Below are positions 1 through 13,900 of a DNA stretch of 64,000 nt, one piece after another. The translations under genes were made by a program, and so were the position numbers. The DNA comes from Mariannaea sp. PMI_226 (Eukaryota; Ascomycota; Sordariomycetes; Hypocreales; Nectriaceae), in NCBI GenBank assembly GCA_024336345.1, contig JANFOG010000001.1, positions 2,728,001 to 2,792,000 on the forward strand. The letters are read 5' to 3'. The notes beneath the pieces were generated by a model that ran no database searches, was not told the origin of the DNA, and saw nothing but the letters and a program-made list of their open reading frames with translations. Within the stretch, counting starts at the first letter, position 1. Every line of letters starts with the position of its first letter.

Positions 1-1122
1 ATGACAGTCGTTGCTTGGGCGCTGTGTGTTGATGTGCAGTGGGGAGAGTTGGTTCCCTGCGGTAGATTTCCCTTCTACAACTGGCGGCTCGCAGTTACGC
101 AGCTTACTCAGCAGCGCCATCGCCCACCGCCTTATCCCGGGAGTGGGCACTAAGGGGCCTGCTCCTAGGTGCCATATGACCACTGAATCAGTAATTTGGC
201 GTTGCCTCAAGGTAGGTCTACCTGTTATGGACTGCCTAACTTTGTGAGATCTCTACCAATATTCCTGCGACCAACAGCAAGCATAGTGATGACTCAGTGC
301 TTGTGTCTTCATCTGCCTTGTGTATTTTCTGTTTTCTCTTTTTGAAAGCGATAACTGATGGATCAGCGCCAAAAGGTGAGAAAACAAAATCCAGGACTAC
401 TCTCGCTAGCGGATGATTTGTCGTTCCAATAGCTCGACACAATCATCGGCCGAACTGGATATGATTGAAAGACAACTTGAAAAAGGCTTTGAAGACTTTA
501 GGTTCGGGGTTCAGCGTTATAGAGGGAAGACATGCTGCCCCAGGGAGAACAGTATTCCTACTGCACTAGCTAGATGTTTCTAATTACACTTGTCTTGCGC
601 AAAAGCAGGTTGGGGAAAATATAGCATCAAGCTACGGAGTAGCGAAGGAGCACACTGCCCAACAAAGTGAAAAGCACATACAATGTGAGTGAGGGTCTCA
701 GATGGGAACAAGAGGCAGCGCGGAATAATCACGAATGTTTCGGCCTCTTCTCAAGGATTTGTCGTATCCGATGCGATGTGACGACCATTCACATCACGTG
801 TGCACACAGTACTAATTGAGATATAATATAACCAAACGCCTTAAGCATTCCAATTTCAATTTTGTTCAGGAATTACGCCAATGCCAACACCAGCCACGCT
901 CGTGGCGAATAATTTGTCCCAAAAGAATAGCACATCAAATGTCATGACCATTCCGATTACGATTTCAATTTCGTTCGTCCCTGCGTGGAGAAGCGCTTTC
1001 ATGCCACATGCAGAAGGGTAGCAAAACTCCCCAACTCCGTGCTTCAAATACACAACTCCCAAGAGAGACCCAGATACCAGTGAAATATTGATACCTACCG
1101 TTGGTCCAGTTGGTACTGGTAT
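1..1122. other. Intergenic region left of cdc20, no gene seen
   Basis: Only short reading frames without splice context or recognisable domains are present. The part nearest 1122 probably holds the 3' untranslated region of cdc20. One copy of the dispersed TACGGAGTA motif lies at 633-641. I cannot see the end of any gene entering from the left. Confidence 0.6.
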
Positions 1123-2988
1123 TTATCGGATAGTCATTTGCTTAACCATATCGGCCTTGCTGGAGGCACCAGAGGCACCAATGCCAGCCGAGGCACCGGC
1201 TTTCTTCTCGAAGATCTTCCAAAACTTCAAGCTCTCATCGGCAGCTAGATGATTGTCATGTTAGCACTATTCGCAGAAATGTGGATTGGACTCTTGTGAC
1301 TTACCAGCAGTGGCAAGCATCTGGCCGTCAGGACTGAGGCAGCTGTGAAGTACTCGGCTCTCATGGGCGGGGATCTCAACATTGCGGACGAGGGTAGGGT
1401 AGCTCCAGATGCTGAGGGAGTTGTCGGGAAAGCCGCTGGAGCTAACAATCTCACGGTGATGAGGGCTCCAGCGCAGAGAAGTGACCTGTGAACCGGTGTC
1501 GATACTGTTGACACGAGCGCCAGAGGTGGAATTCCAGAAATGAATGTGGCGATCATAAGAACCGCCGCCAGTGGCAAGTAGATTCATGTTCCAAGGGCAC
1601 CAGGCAAGAGCCTTGACAGCAGCCTTGTGGTTGGTCTTGGTGAACTTGGGGACGGAGAGTGAGCGAGCATCCCAGATGGAGACCAGATTATCATTGCCGC
1701 CAGTAGCGAGCTGCGCCCCATCCGATCGCCATTCGAGGCCACAAACCTCAGAGGTGTGAGAAACGAGCTCGGCAACCTTGTGCTCAGCGATGCGAACATC
1801 ATGATTGAAAACAAGGCCACTTCGAGCACCAGTGGAAAGCAGATGCTTGCTCCAGCCCATGACTCCAACGCGAGTGTCATGGCCAAACATGCTGCGGATC
1901 TTGGTGCTCTCAGCAACATCCCAGATCTGAACTTCACCAGTGCCGAGGCCAACGCTGACGTAGGCACCATCACTAGACCACTTGACACTGCTGACATATG
2001 TATCTGGAGAGGTCTCGAGGAGACAGCTAACGCTGCCCTCGTCAGCAGACCAGACGTAGACATTGCGCTCAAGACCAATAGCAACTTGATTTCCAGAGCT
2101 CCAGTCTAGAAGGTTAAGGTAGTAGTCATCAATCAAGCCGGGAGCATCAAGGACACGCTCAGGAGCGGTAGCAATGCGTCTGCGGAGCTGAGCTGAGCTG
2201 ACGCCCGCAGGCTTAAGGGGACGGTTGTATTGCTGGCGAAGGTCGATGGGCTTTGAGGACTCGGGAGCTGCGGGCTTGAACTCGAGAATGCGAGTATTGA
2301 GACTAACACCGCACGCGTTGGCAAGGGAATCTTGGTAAGCTACTGTGTTGGGTGATGGTCGCGAGTAAGTCTCAGGCTCATCGTCGTCATTGATGTTGAG
2401 ATTCTCAAGTGCAGCCATGGCCTCATCAGCAGCAGAAGACAAAACGGTAGAGCTCTCAGTGCTGCCACTCTTGGATCGCTGTCTATCAGGGCGCTCGAGC
2501 TTGCTGGAGCCGGCGTTCGCAATCGCCGAACTAGCACCGCGATTGGGGATAAATCGGTCACCACCGTAGTTTAGGGTAGTCTTGGCCGTCCTTGATCGCA
2601 GGGAACCCTTCTTTGATTTGGCACTGGAAGGGGTCTTAGTGATTGCGGTGCTAGTGAGCGTGAAATCGGAGACACCAAGCTCCAGTGCCTTACGGGGCGT
2701 ATGCACACCTCTGGCAATGTTGGACTTGGGTGAATCACGATGCGAGGCAGTGGATCGAGAAAGATGGGCCATTAGGTTTCCACCATACGCAGACTTAGTA
2801 GATGGGCGGAAGTCATTGCCAGACTGTCTTTCAGGAGTGAATGGGGAGGAGTTCAAGTTGAGGGGGATTGCGACGTTGGATGACTGTTGACGGGGAGAAG
2901 GGGTCAGAGGCATCCGTCCGCCAGCGGTACGAGTAGAGAAGAGTCCCTTGTGGGATTTGATTGGGGTTGACACAGCAGCAGACGCCAT
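1123..2988 (-). CDS. cdc20: Cdc20/Slp1-type WD40 activator of the anaphase-promoting complex
   Basis: This is the mitotic co-activator that recruits substrates such as securin and cyclin B to APC/C and is the target of the spindle checkpoint. The coding sequence is 1305-2988 joined to 1123-1244, with a 60-nt intron (1245-1304), giving 601 residues. A disordered Ser/Thr-rich N-terminus carries a C-box DRFIPNR at 144-150, a Mad2-interaction-type motif RILEFKP at 233-239, and the Cdc20 signature DDYYLNLLDWSSGN at about 287-300 that opens the WD40 propeller. The second exon encodes the end of the last blade and finishes in the Ile-Arg tail that docks on APC3. The Mad2 motif and DDYYLNL favour Cdc20 over Cdh1. 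The start is the only upstream ATG in frame before stops. It is divergent from the Kelch-BTB gene, 748 bp away. Confidence 0.95.
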
Positions 2989-3736
2989 TGCAATGGTTTA
3001 TGGGTATGATGTAGGAAGTGCGGGAATGGACTGATGTAGTCTCCTACCAATCAGTGGTCGAAGGGCGACGTAGAATCGGGTTTCGACGTGGTCGAACGGG
3101 CTCCCAAGAGGATCGAAATCAAGGCGTTTCTTGATATTAGTATGCCGTAAAGATATAACGAAGACGATGGGATGCTCAGTTTGTCGTGTGGCGAATAGGA
3201 CCAAGTACACTCCCAAAATAAATTGCGAGAATCAATCAGGAGAGAGTTTGAATACTGCCTAAAGATCTGGCTTCAGGACAGTCAGGTTTATTAAAGGAGG
3301 AAGAGTGTGAATTGAGAGTGATGTGAGTAGAGAAGCGATCTGTAGCTCATGGGAATCATGACTTCCTTTTATTTACATTGCGCCCCACTGGGCACCTGTC
3401 CGGGCAACGGTAGGGATGACGTCGGGGTCGCATTAAATTTCGCTCCGTATGTGGAGCTGATTAGCACCAATCGCAGTCGCCGACAGCCACATCGAGTCAG
3501 GGGTTGTGGTTTGCGCCACAGATGAGGCTTCGAAATTTCTCCATTTGACAGCATGGGGCCAGGCCTTTGTCTGCATCACCACATCCCTCTTACCGACGAC
3601 ACACGATCACACCTGTAACGCTGTAGCCCTCCGTCCTTCCCGCGACTTTGTTCCATCTTTTTGAACTCTATTTCCTCACCGCAGCGCGTCCTCAGCCTGA
3701 GATGCACCGGTAGCGTCTCTCATCCCTCGGATCTCC
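2989..3736. promoter_or_regulatory. Divergent intergenic region between cdc20 and the Kelch-BTB gene
   Basis: This 748-bp interval must hold both promoters and both 5' leaders. A TGACGTC core (CRE/ATF-type) lies at 3418-3424. The stretch just before the + strand start (about 3590-3730) is pyrimidine-rich, as is usual in fungal leaders. No further gene is seen. Confidence 0.6.
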
Positions 3737-6193
3737 ATGATGGTTCAGCCTTCAACCCCTGGCCAAGCGCCTCAATCCATCTTCGGCGGGCCGGCTCCCG
3801 TCGCTGGGTCAACCCAACAGCTCTCTGCTCTTGTACCTCAGAATCCAACTACCGCCTTGACTGCACTACAGCCTGCATCGACGCCGTCCCCGGCCGTCTC
3901 AGCCTCGTCGTCGTCGAACAATACATATATCATGCCCAACTCCCCCGCAAAGGGTCGCCCAGTAGCAGATGGATACCGCCCCAAAGTCACCCGCACGCTA
4001 GGTCAAAGACCCGCTTGCCTAGTGAATGCTTCAGTGACGTACTGCGGAAACAATCAAATATATGCTTTCGGCGGTTTCGATCAATACACAGATGAAGTCT
4101 ATAATCATGTGCTGAGACTAGACCTCGTCAGCCATCAGTGGAGTCTCGTCGATAACTATGGAGATATTCCTGGGGTTCGAATGGGTGAGTGCTCCAAATC
4201 AAATTCAGTGATCCAACTGAGACACTGGCGAGACACAACCAGGAACTAACACAGCTCATCATAGGCCATACCGCTACCCTCTACCAAGGAAACAAACTCC
4301 TTGTCTTTGGCGGAGAAAATGAGCACCGAACCTACCTGTCTGATCTGATCATCTTCGACTTGAAAACCGCACACTGGACGCAACCTCAGGTGTCCGGTCC
4401 GATACCCAAGGGCCGCGCGCGGCATGCCGCAGTTCTCCACGAAGACAAATTGTTCGTGATTGGTGGCATAACTGGTCAAAATAGCTATGTGCTAGATGAC
4501 ATCTGCTATCTTGACCTCAAGACATTTACCTGGTCCAAGGCATGGCGGTTCGTCGGTCGGTTCGATCACTCAGCATATATCTGGGGTGATCGCGTCTGGG
4601 TGTTTGGAGGTCTGAGTGAGGACATGGACAAGATTGGTGATCTTTGGTGGCTGGACCTGAAAGGGAATCCCCAGTTCGACTCAAGGCCGCAGATTGGAAC
4701 GTTTGATCGATCTTCGTTGAATAATCGAGTGAGTGGCTCTCCTCGGCCACCTTACACCATGTCGCAGACCCCAGTAGTTGGCACTTCCGGATATGCTGCC
4801 AATTCTCGAACAGCCCAGGTGAATACCCCTTCGTTCCAACTCAAGACGTACGCTCCCCTGGCGCCAGGATCGATATCTGCCCTCAAGTTCATGTCAGGAC
4901 CCTCAATCCCCTCTCAGGGTTCAGGAATTCACTATCACGCATATTCTTCTGGCACCCTTCTGGATTTTGTAACACCTGCTGCTACAATTACACCAAGAGA
5001 ATGTTCATTGTCTGCTCTTGACCTTGGGACGCTCCGCTGGCAAAAACTTGCTGAAGGTCGTGAGATATTCAAGTCCGGGTACCGGTGGCACTATTGCACC
5101 ATGAATGAAGATGGCACGAAAGCTTGGCTTCTTGGCTGTCCTACTGACCCTGCTACCACGGACTTGGGGCCCAATGGCTATGAAGAATACTTGAGGTAAG
5201 TTGAATAAAATTGTGACAAAGAAAAAGCTTTGTGAGCTACATGCTGACCATACCTGTCACAGCGATATTATGGAGATTGATCTCCGAAGATATGGTTTTC
5301 TTGGTGACAATATGACACCGGAGCCCCGCGCTGAATCAAGGCCGTCGGCCTCACTGAGGGTCGTTGACCAACCTTCCAAAGGCCTCGGTGCCGACCTTGC
5401 GAAACTCTTCAACCAACCCCCAGAGACGGGCAGTGGCACAGATTTCGTTATCACTGCTTTGGCCGGCGATCATGACGAAGACCAGACACTGAGTTCGGGG
5501 CTGGTTCGATTGGATGACATGCCCCAAGATGAAAACTGGTTATCATCCGATGCGCCAACATCTGCACCGATTTATGTGCATAAGCTCATTCTGCAAGCCC
5601 GCTGGCCACATTTTGCTCGGTTATACAACGCGCAGATGGCTGAGTTTCATACCAAGAAAATGCACATCCCCGAACCTTATACAGTAGTCAAGGCGTTCCT
5701 TTATTATCTTTACACAGATAGTATTCGCGGTACATCTGACGCCGACAGCGATGCGACGACGCTCCTTTCGGATATTGCCGGTCTGCTGGTCATGTCTAAT
5801 ATTTATAACATACCTCACCTTCGACTCTTGTGTGTCAACCGCCTCGCCAAGGAGCTTGATGTTGACCACGCTTGCGTAATCTGGTACTGCGCGGGCTTGG
5901 CCAACGAGGAGTGGCTTCGCAAAAGAGCGGCATCCTTCTGCATGACGCATTGGGGTCGCATCGTTCGAACGCAAGGCTTCCTCCGTCTCCCGCGGTCCGC
6001 TCTCGTCGAGCTCTCTCAGGAAATTGACATGGAAGGCCGCATTATCGGTGGTGAAGAGCTTGAATGGGGCAATATGGGTGGCCGGTATGGTGAGGGCCTA
6101 GGCCCCGCTGCCCGTAAGGAGAGTGTCAGCAGTAACCATACCCAGATGCTTGAATCTGAGGCCGATGACGAAGATGGAATGGAGCTGAACTGA
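3737..6193 (+). CDS. Kelch-repeat and BTB-domain protein, Ral2-like
   Basis: Three exons, 3737-4184, 4265-5195 and 5263-6193, give 769 residues; both introns have GT-AG ends and keep phase. After a Ser/Thr/Pro-rich leader of about 80 residues come Kelch repeats (about 90-310) recognisable by repeated FGG blades, for example YAFGGFD, LLVFGGEN, LFVIGG and VWVFGG. A BTB/POZ-like segment lies at about 560-680, with YVHKLILQARWPHF and a YYLYTDSI helix. This architecture matches fission-yeast Ral2, a Kelch protein needed for Ras1 activation in morphology and mating; other fungal Kelch-BTB proteins are possible alternatives. The C-terminus is acidic. The role in Ras signalling is inference from architecture only. 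Confidence 0.85.
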
Positions 6194-8318
6194 ACTGAAC
6201 GAAACTAGAGCTCACAGTTCATCCACAACCCCCAACCCCTAAAAAAAACGTTTGGAACACGGTACCTGTTACGAAACACGAAAACAAATGAAATCGAATT
6301 CCCTGGTCGGAAACTGTGCCAATCTGGCAGCCTTTACGCCTCGATTTGCTTTTATTATCATGAAAATATTTCCAATCTTCACGACGTTATGCTCGACGGA
6401 GTACAGGAAAACCTACTCAGCTGATTTTTTACCTCGTCTGTTTTGTTTCTATAATGGCCAACCAGAGGACGATGTTGTTTCCACCCGCCTGCCCTCAGAC
6501 TCCTCTCACCTCGCCTCGTATTGGGATTGACCGAGGCCTGTACCAAGTGATTGTCCTTTTTGGGCTACTTTGTGTATCGAATAAGGTGTAGTACATGGTT
6601 ACCTTGTTACAGCTCTTGTCCAGGATGGCTTTGAAAGGGGGTTTTTGTTTTTGTTTTTGTTTTTTAAAAAAACAAAAAACGTTTTTATTATGCCGTCAGC
6701 TTTGAAGTAGGAACTTGCATTGTATGGCGTTTTGCCCGTCTGTAGTGGTTTCTCAAACACTTTAGAACCCCAAAATGAAAACTAAACAATATGAGCATCC
6801 ACACACACACACACCCCTTTGTGTAGATTTCTTGAGGCCTTGCTTCTTATTCCAAAGTAGTGGTAGGCGAACTCCACAGTAGTAATAACAACCTGTCAGT
6901 TACCCAGTAGCTATCTAGTCTAGTACAACGCGACGTATAGATAATCTGCAGCAGATTTCTCGTAGGGAGAGAGAAATCAGGTAAACAATAGGTCACATAT
7001 CAAACAGAGAAACAAAATCGCCCGTGTGAACAAGGCAGAGGAAACGGTGGGCAAAGACCATAAAGAGTCCTGCCACCAGTTTTGATTCCCAGCATCTATT
7101 TTTCGCTACATAAAACCAGACTAACAAGCCAAACCAAACATATGAAATCAATTCTCCTCTGAAGGTAGAAGGATACCCAGAAACTAAAGAGAGAGAAAAA
7201 AGGGCGAAATAAAGAAAAGGAATAGGAAAGAAAAAACAGAAAAACAAGGAATAATGAACAATTCATCTGGTAAGCTCATAGCATAGAAGCTACACTGCTC
7301 AATCTCTATATGTCCTTTTGAGCTTCGCCTTCTGGGTTCTTTTGGTAGACTTCCTTGCCACGATCCCCTTTCAGTTCGCGTCAGAATGGGGAGTGAACAC
7401 TATAACACAGGAGAAAACAGGTAACGAAAGCAAGCAATCCACGCTGGTGGCGGAATAGGAAAATACCAGAAAATACAAATCAAGCAAGAAAAAGGAACCC
7501 CCCGTAACCAAACGTTTTGACGTCAAAGCCAACTTTTTTATCTCTCCAAATCACCACTTTGAACGCATTCATGAATTTTTCAATACAGGCCACCCCAATG
7601 ACTCTCTCTCATTATGTCATGCGCCCGCCCAGCTCCAACCAGCCCCGACCAGACCTCTGAGAAAACCTTGAGGCTCGTATGGATCACCATATCAAGTGGC
7701 CATGGTACAATTTTTCTCTGCATCTCGAAAACCTGCCCTGAGATTGGCAAACATAACACACACTCTTCATGTCAAGACAGGGGATCGTGATAACAAAAAA
7801 AAGGTGCAGCCAGGACCATGGCATTGAACCATATTCTATTGGAATGGAGCCCCTACGGAGGGGAGAGCCTGTAATAACCAAAAACTTTTTTGAGAGTCGC
7901 AATTCGCCATGGAATCAATCTCATTTCTGCCGTCGTGGAAAATCCGGACAAGACCCAGCCACTGTATTAACGCCATTGCGGAACCGTAAATCGGTGATAA
8001 AAAAAAAAGAACCACAAGAAAATCAAGAGACAAGAAATAAAACCGTTTTTAAATAAAAAAAGAAAAAAAAAGAGGAAACCCAAACGACCAGGGGGTATTG
8101 ACAAGGAAATACGGAGCCGACATGTTTTCGCGATCCGGCACGAGTCGGGGTTTTGACTGATATCGCCAAGTTGCTTGGAGGCGAGAGAGTTAAAAGGAGG
8201 GAGGCGATGACCTCTCCATCGCATTCCGTTTCGTGTTGCTGCTCCCTGGATTTTTGCCGGCCACGAGTAGCAACATACTCGACAAGCCCTTGACAGGGGC
8301 TGGTCAGTCATTCCGTTT
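6194..8318. other. Convergent intergenic region, 3' ends of Kelch-BTB gene and sfp1
   Basis: About 2.1 kb lie between two convergent genes. I see no gene. The region is rich in A and T runs, with a CA microsatellite near 6800, a palindromic T/A tract near 6653-6680 and long A tracts near 8040-8075. One ACGGAGTA copy lies near 6397. The right part probably contains the long 3' untranslated region of the sfp1-like gene. Confidence 0.55.
6653..6680. repeat. T/A inverted repeat
   Basis: A run of TTTTTG blocks is followed by its near-perfect complement, with the centre GTTTTTTAAAAAAAC at 6659-6673. It could form a hairpin in transcripts reading either way. It sits about 460 bp after the Kelch-BTB stop codon. 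Slippage of homopolymers is the simplest origin. Confidence 0.5.
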
Positions 8319-10971
8319 CTACTGCATCATTTGGTCCTCGCCTATTCCCTGGAGGTTCATTCCAGCAGCAAGCTGGAGCTTGAAGTCTGGGTTACACGGC
8401 AATGAATGAGCCTTGTGCTATAAGGGCTGTTAGTAGGTAGTTTCCAAAGTGGGTAGACACTCATGTCCAAGGCGCCATACATATTTCAAACCATTCAAGT
8501 TCTTGTAACGCTTGCCACACGTCTCGCAACTAAAAGGCTTCTCCTTCTCCATACCGAGGGTCCCAGGATAGGGGGCACTCGTCTCGGGATTGACAATAGA
8601 GAACGTGCCGTCTCCGTTCTCGTGCAGCTGCTGTGTTGTGTGGCCATGCTGTTTGTGATACCTAGTTTTCGGAATTAGTATACATATGGAGCGGGGTGTG
8701 GTTCTAGAGACTAGACTGGAGAGGGCTTACTTCAGGCCGTTCTGGTTCTTGTACGCCTTTTCGCAGCCAATAACAGGACACTTGAAGGGCTTGTGCTCCT
8801 CGGGCATCATCATAGCCTGCAATCGTTGCATGAGAGCCTTATTAGATGCTGGGTCGGTCATTTGGCCGGGTTGGATGCCCAGTTGCAGCAACTGCGCCTG
8901 GATAGATCGGTTGGCGACGGGGAATGCGCCGTTGGGGCTGAACAGATGTTTTCCAGGATCATTGATACAGAAATTGTTGTCATTGGCATTCTGGTTTCCG
9001 CCGAAGCTCATGTCGCCAATATCGTTTGTGTTCCCGCCCATCGGCATGCCGGGGAGATCTTCGTCCATATCTACTCCTTGCTCCCTTCGGGGAAGTTGGC
9101 CTTGATGAGTAGTAAGCGTAGGCGTGTTCACAGACGAGACAGTGGGGTTGTTTTGTAGACCGAAGCTCGCGGCTGCAGGGGTGGGCGGCTGTGATGTCCG
9201 CAAGCCTTGGGTGAGGCCAGAGGTGTTCATGTTCAACTGCGGGCGCTGTTGTTGTCCAAAAAGCTGTCTTGTTTGGTGCATTCGTTGGCTGTCGTCCATC
9301 TCCATCGTTCCGACGGCATCATCCATTTCCATATCTGCCACTGCATCCATTTCGTCGTTGAGATTTGAGGTCATGGTGTTGTTTAGATGTACGTGATTCA
9401 TGGCCGTATTCTGCTGTCCACCCATCATTTGCATGGCCGAACCAGTATTCCGGTTCTGCTGTTCGAGCTGACCAACAGGCTGGCCATTCCCGTGGCCCTG
9501 GTTAGCGGCAGCGGCTCTTGAGTTGGGCATCTTCGGTGCGCCCTGGATGCCCATCTGAGAGAACTGTGAGAAGGCATTGTTCCTTGCAGTGTTGGGACTG
9601 GGTTGGGTGTGGGCTTCTTCGTAGTGTTGAAGGAGATCGTGAAGATTGGGTAGAATCTTGCCGCAGCAGGTGAAATCTCGCATGAAGTTGGCTTCAAGTT
9701 TGGGAAGATACGATGACGAATGGAAGGATGGGGACTGGTGAGTGCCAAACGGCGATGTGCCCTGCATCATAATACTGCAATTCCATAAGGTTAGCCAGCG
9801 GAACTACTCGACAAGGTGAAACGTAAGATGGGATTCGCGCTGAGGGTGGCGTGGGACTGTCACCGAGTCCACTGTTCCAAAATGTCTCGTTATCCTTTTG
9901 AGGGTTGGCGACACCCGATGGATGGATCAGAGAAGCGAGGAACATGGGGATGGATGGGTCAGAATACCGCAAGCAAATGCGCAGAGAATGTTATAATTAA
10001 CATAAACCAGCGCATGTGTTGGGGGAGATAGGTGAGGTGAGGGTGTCTCGGCCGACGAAGAATAGTGTCGGTGTGCCCAACGATCGCTGGGTTGAAGTGT
10101 AATGGGCAGATGGAAAGAGTACAAAAAAAAAACCTCCCGATGGAGGTGCGCAAAGATGAACTTACTCGTCGCGAACGAAGCTTCCAAAAGACATACCGCC
10201 CCAGCTCATACCGCCTCCCATGAGACTTCCAGCGAGTGACTCTCTTCGGTTCCGGTTGACATTGTCGCGGTTGGGGTTGTTCATCGAAATGGGCTTTGGG
10301 CCGGCGCTGACAAACGAGTCACCGCGGGGACGGCCCATGGAAGGGTCGAGCGCAGGTCCAGTCGTCATTATGTAGTTGTTTTTGTCGTCGTCGTCGTTGT
10401 CGAAATCTAGATCGAAGTCGATATCCGAGTCGACGAAGCAAGAGTTGGTGGTGATGTCGATGCTCTCGAGGTCGAAGCGGGGGTCGAACCGTTCGTTGAA
10501 GGGTGAGGATATTTGGGCAGCACGGTGGGGGGAAGGGATAGAGATGGGTTTGGAAGAAGTGGTACTAAGGGTAGCGAGAGGCACGGTAGTAGTAGAAGAA
10601 GTAGCAGCAGTAGTATTAGTCGCAGCAGTAGCGGCAACGGCAACGGCAGCCTGAGAGGCAGCGAATACTGTAGCGTCAGCGCCAGTTGGGAACCAGCTCG
10701 AGGTAGGGGTCTCCGGCTGGGGCGACGGCGACTGCGTCAGCGAAGCCGAGTTGAGGGACCCAGGAGAGTCAGTGCCAGAAGCGGCGGCGGCGGCGAAGTG
10801 GGCATTGGTCCTCGAGTCACAGGTACGTTCGCTTTTGGTGGCGTCGGAGGCGAGGGCGGGTGCGAAAGTGGGCTTCGAAGTGGAGGCCCACGCACGCGGT
10901 TCCTGATCCATGTCAAGGGAATCGTTCTGGAACCACCTGCTCAGGATGCCCTGTCTGTCCTGGATGCCCAT
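8319..10971 (-). CDS. sfp1: Sfp1-type C2H2 zinc-finger transcription factor
   Basis: Four exons, 10166-10971, 8731-9774, 8481-8661 and 8319-8417, give 709 residues. In yeast, Sfp1 activates ribosomal-protein and ribosome-biogenesis genes under TORC1 control. The N-terminal half is low-complexity (Ala/Thr and Ser/Pro runs), with an acidic Asp-rich stretch near 205-220. A first finger-like motif reads [22 protein letters not shown]. Two paired fingers lie near the C-terminus: [24 protein letters not shown], split by intron 2, and [24 protein letters not shown], split by intron 3. Intron 3 has a perfect CTACTAAC branch site. Intron 1 is 391 nt, long for this window. The split KY codons and intact reading through all four exons support the model. 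The regulatory role here is inferred from the family. Confidence 0.92.
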
Positions 10972-13900
10972 GGCAGGATGCTATTTTGGACAAAGGACCA
11001 GCGGTGTTGGTGGATGGGAACGGGAGGTAGGAAAATTATCAGGGGGAAAGTTGTACTTGTACGTGGTTTGGCTGAGAGTGTGAATGTGTATCTGGATGAG
11101 CCTTTGTGAATGTGAATGTGTGTGAGGGCACGAGTGTGCAAGTGTGTTGCACGTATGGTAAGGTATGGTATACAGCAGTACAGTACCGACTGTACAGTAC
11201 TTCCTCCGCTTGAGTAGGTTAACAAAAACAAGCGCTAACCGGGTCCTTCAAGAACGGGAACAGAGTCCTGAGCGACGGTTGAGGAATCACGTCACGGTTG
11301 TTGAGTCAGCACCACCTGCTTAGCCTGCAAGCACCTCTATACGCTTTCGAGGTTGCTGTCCGGCTAGTTCAAAGAGCTCTAGAATTGGAGTTCTGGCTGT
11401 CCGTCCCTATCACCTCTTCTTCTTTTTGGAACAGTGATGAACCGAGGGACGGACCTTTCTCGCCGCCTTGGGCGTTTCGTGTGCGTCTCTGAGGGGGTCT
11501 GAGCTCGGGCTGGATGATGCGTTTTGGTTGCCAAGAGCTGGGTCCTAAGGCGACAGCTGCGGCGCTGGCGGGGGGGCTGGACGTGGAGATTTTGGGACGA
11601 TTGGTTCAGTATTACATGCTCTGGGCAAATAAAGCCTGTCGTCGGGGGTTTGCCTGTCTGGTCCGGTCTGGTCTGACCTTCGGATCTGAAATACGACTGA
11701 TCTTGCTCGAGAGCCGATGCCACCAGCCAGTAAAATGCGTCAGGGTCCGGCTGATGGTAGGGAATACTGTGTAGTAGGAATGGATGAATGCAGCACAAGC
11801 CGTTGAACAGGCCAGAAATTATATATGTTGCTCCGACGGCTTTGGGGGAAAACAGGCGAGCCCGTGAGCAGGCGTTCAAAAAGATGTCAGTCCCGTTATC
11901 AACCTAAAATGCTGGGTCCGCGATTCTTAATAAGAGATTTGGCGTTCGGGTTGGCCATCAATTAGCCTTCACCTGGATGTGCAAGAGGCCACGGGCCTAA
12001 AGTAAGTCGTGTAGATGAAATGCACAAGAATGTATGAAGGAAAACTATGGCAGCGAGCGGTGGTCTAAATGATACTTGTAGATTCTTGCTTCTTCAAGAA
12101 TGGCAACCAGCTTCTGGGGCTAGGAGTGCAACTGGCGTAACCTGGGTGCCAGGGACCCGACAAAGTTCGAGGAACAAGGTGCAGCATCGATCACGGAGCT
12201 GTTGTCCGTCTCCAAGCCCAAGATCAAGGGTGGTAGTTGAAGGCAGCTAGTGACAACTAATTCCAGGGTCTGGAGCCTGGGTCCTGGCCAGCGATGATGA
12301 TAGAATGGAGACACAGATGGAGCCCGCTGGAGAGCCACCAGTTTGAAAGTAACTTGCGAGGTACATCCCTACAAGAGGTACATGTGCCATGTTGGTGGTT
12401 AGGTGTGTGGGATATTACATCAAATGACAAACCAATGCAGGGTAATAAGTCGGGCCTGGTGGACTATTACAGGTCGCCCACGAGAGGATGGAAACATGGG
12501 GATGCCTGTAGGAGAAAAGCGTTCTTTCAAGCTTGAAGCACAAGCAGAAAATACCAGCCAGAGGTAGGGTAGGTACAGACACAAAAAATACACCCCCCAC
12601 GTCGCAAGCTACTATACCAGACTTCCCTACGAAAGCAAGGCATCCATCCATAAATCGAGAAATGAGAAGAGGATGCGCCATTCATACTGCTCCATGGATA
12701 ATTAGGAAATTCACAGTACTAAGCTAAGTAGGTACTGCATACTAATACCAAATATCGGCCATTTCCGCCCTTTTAGTATTTGGGCGGGTACATCAATAAC
12801 CAGGCGATTCTACATAGTATAACATCTGAAGACGACGAGACGAGTCTTGAATCAGTGGCTACCTACCTGCCTGGTTAAACCAAAAGTTATCCAAGCATTT
12901 CTTCAAAACACATGTCGCAAGAAAGGATATCCAGTAATTACTTCTCGGCTGCCTACTAGGTGCCTACCTACCTACCTAGGTGGCAGTGGTGGTGGTGGTG
13001 GTGGGCTACCATGTATGTTCCCACCAAAAGGCGCATGGAATACTCGTGCCTGATAATAATCTAATGATTACAATGATTACAATCACCACCATTCTTCATT
13101 CATGTCAAGGATACATAGGGTAGCATTTGGCGAAGCATGCGGTTAATTCAGCCTATCCGTTCTCTATAAGCTATAAGGTTTCTTTCTATCGAGGAAGTTA
13201 CTTTGCATATACGCCAACCGTCGCAGAATGACTCCGCCAAATACCTCCATTCGTGCATGTCGGCGAAAGTCTACTCCGTCGGGGGTTACAAGGGCTACAA
13301 ATTACTGGGAAAGTATTCGCTAGTGGATAACATGCAGCTGGCCCTCTTCCAAATGCTCCTAAGGCTGGATGGGGGAGAGACATCCACCACGACTCCGTAC
13401 TAGCTTCTCAACCGAGCCTTCCGACGTTGGCGAGGGTTTTTAGTTTGGTTGATACGGGCACTACATCAAGCTACATACTATGGAATACTTACAGTACCCA
13501 GCCTACCTACTCCGTAGGTAATTAATTACTGACAACAGGATGTCTACTAATCCAACTAAATGGGAATGGTTGTGCGCCCGAGGTTCGGTGGTCTTCCATC
13601 AGGGCCGTCATCGGTCGGTATGGCCATTGTAAGGGAATTTGGTGTTTGACTAATCTTTGCGTGATGTGGCTTGTCTTTTTTGTCCTCTTCATTTCTTGCC
13701 GTCTTGGCTACGTGCAAAAACCCGCAGAGATGCCGAGGGGACTGTGGACAATTAAGCCATAGCCACTGCCGAGAGTCCGCGCCGGCAGCAGAACAGACAG
13801 GACAGACAGTCGGTTAGCTAGTAACTTGTAACCTTTACGTACGAACTAAACCACGTATGCTTCAACTCCGGGCTTCGTGGCTGACACTGGTTTTCTCGGA

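Noticed and set aside
10513..11109. 198-codon frame on the + strand
   Set aside because: It is antisense to the first exon of sfp1, whose low-complexity codons create open antisense frames.
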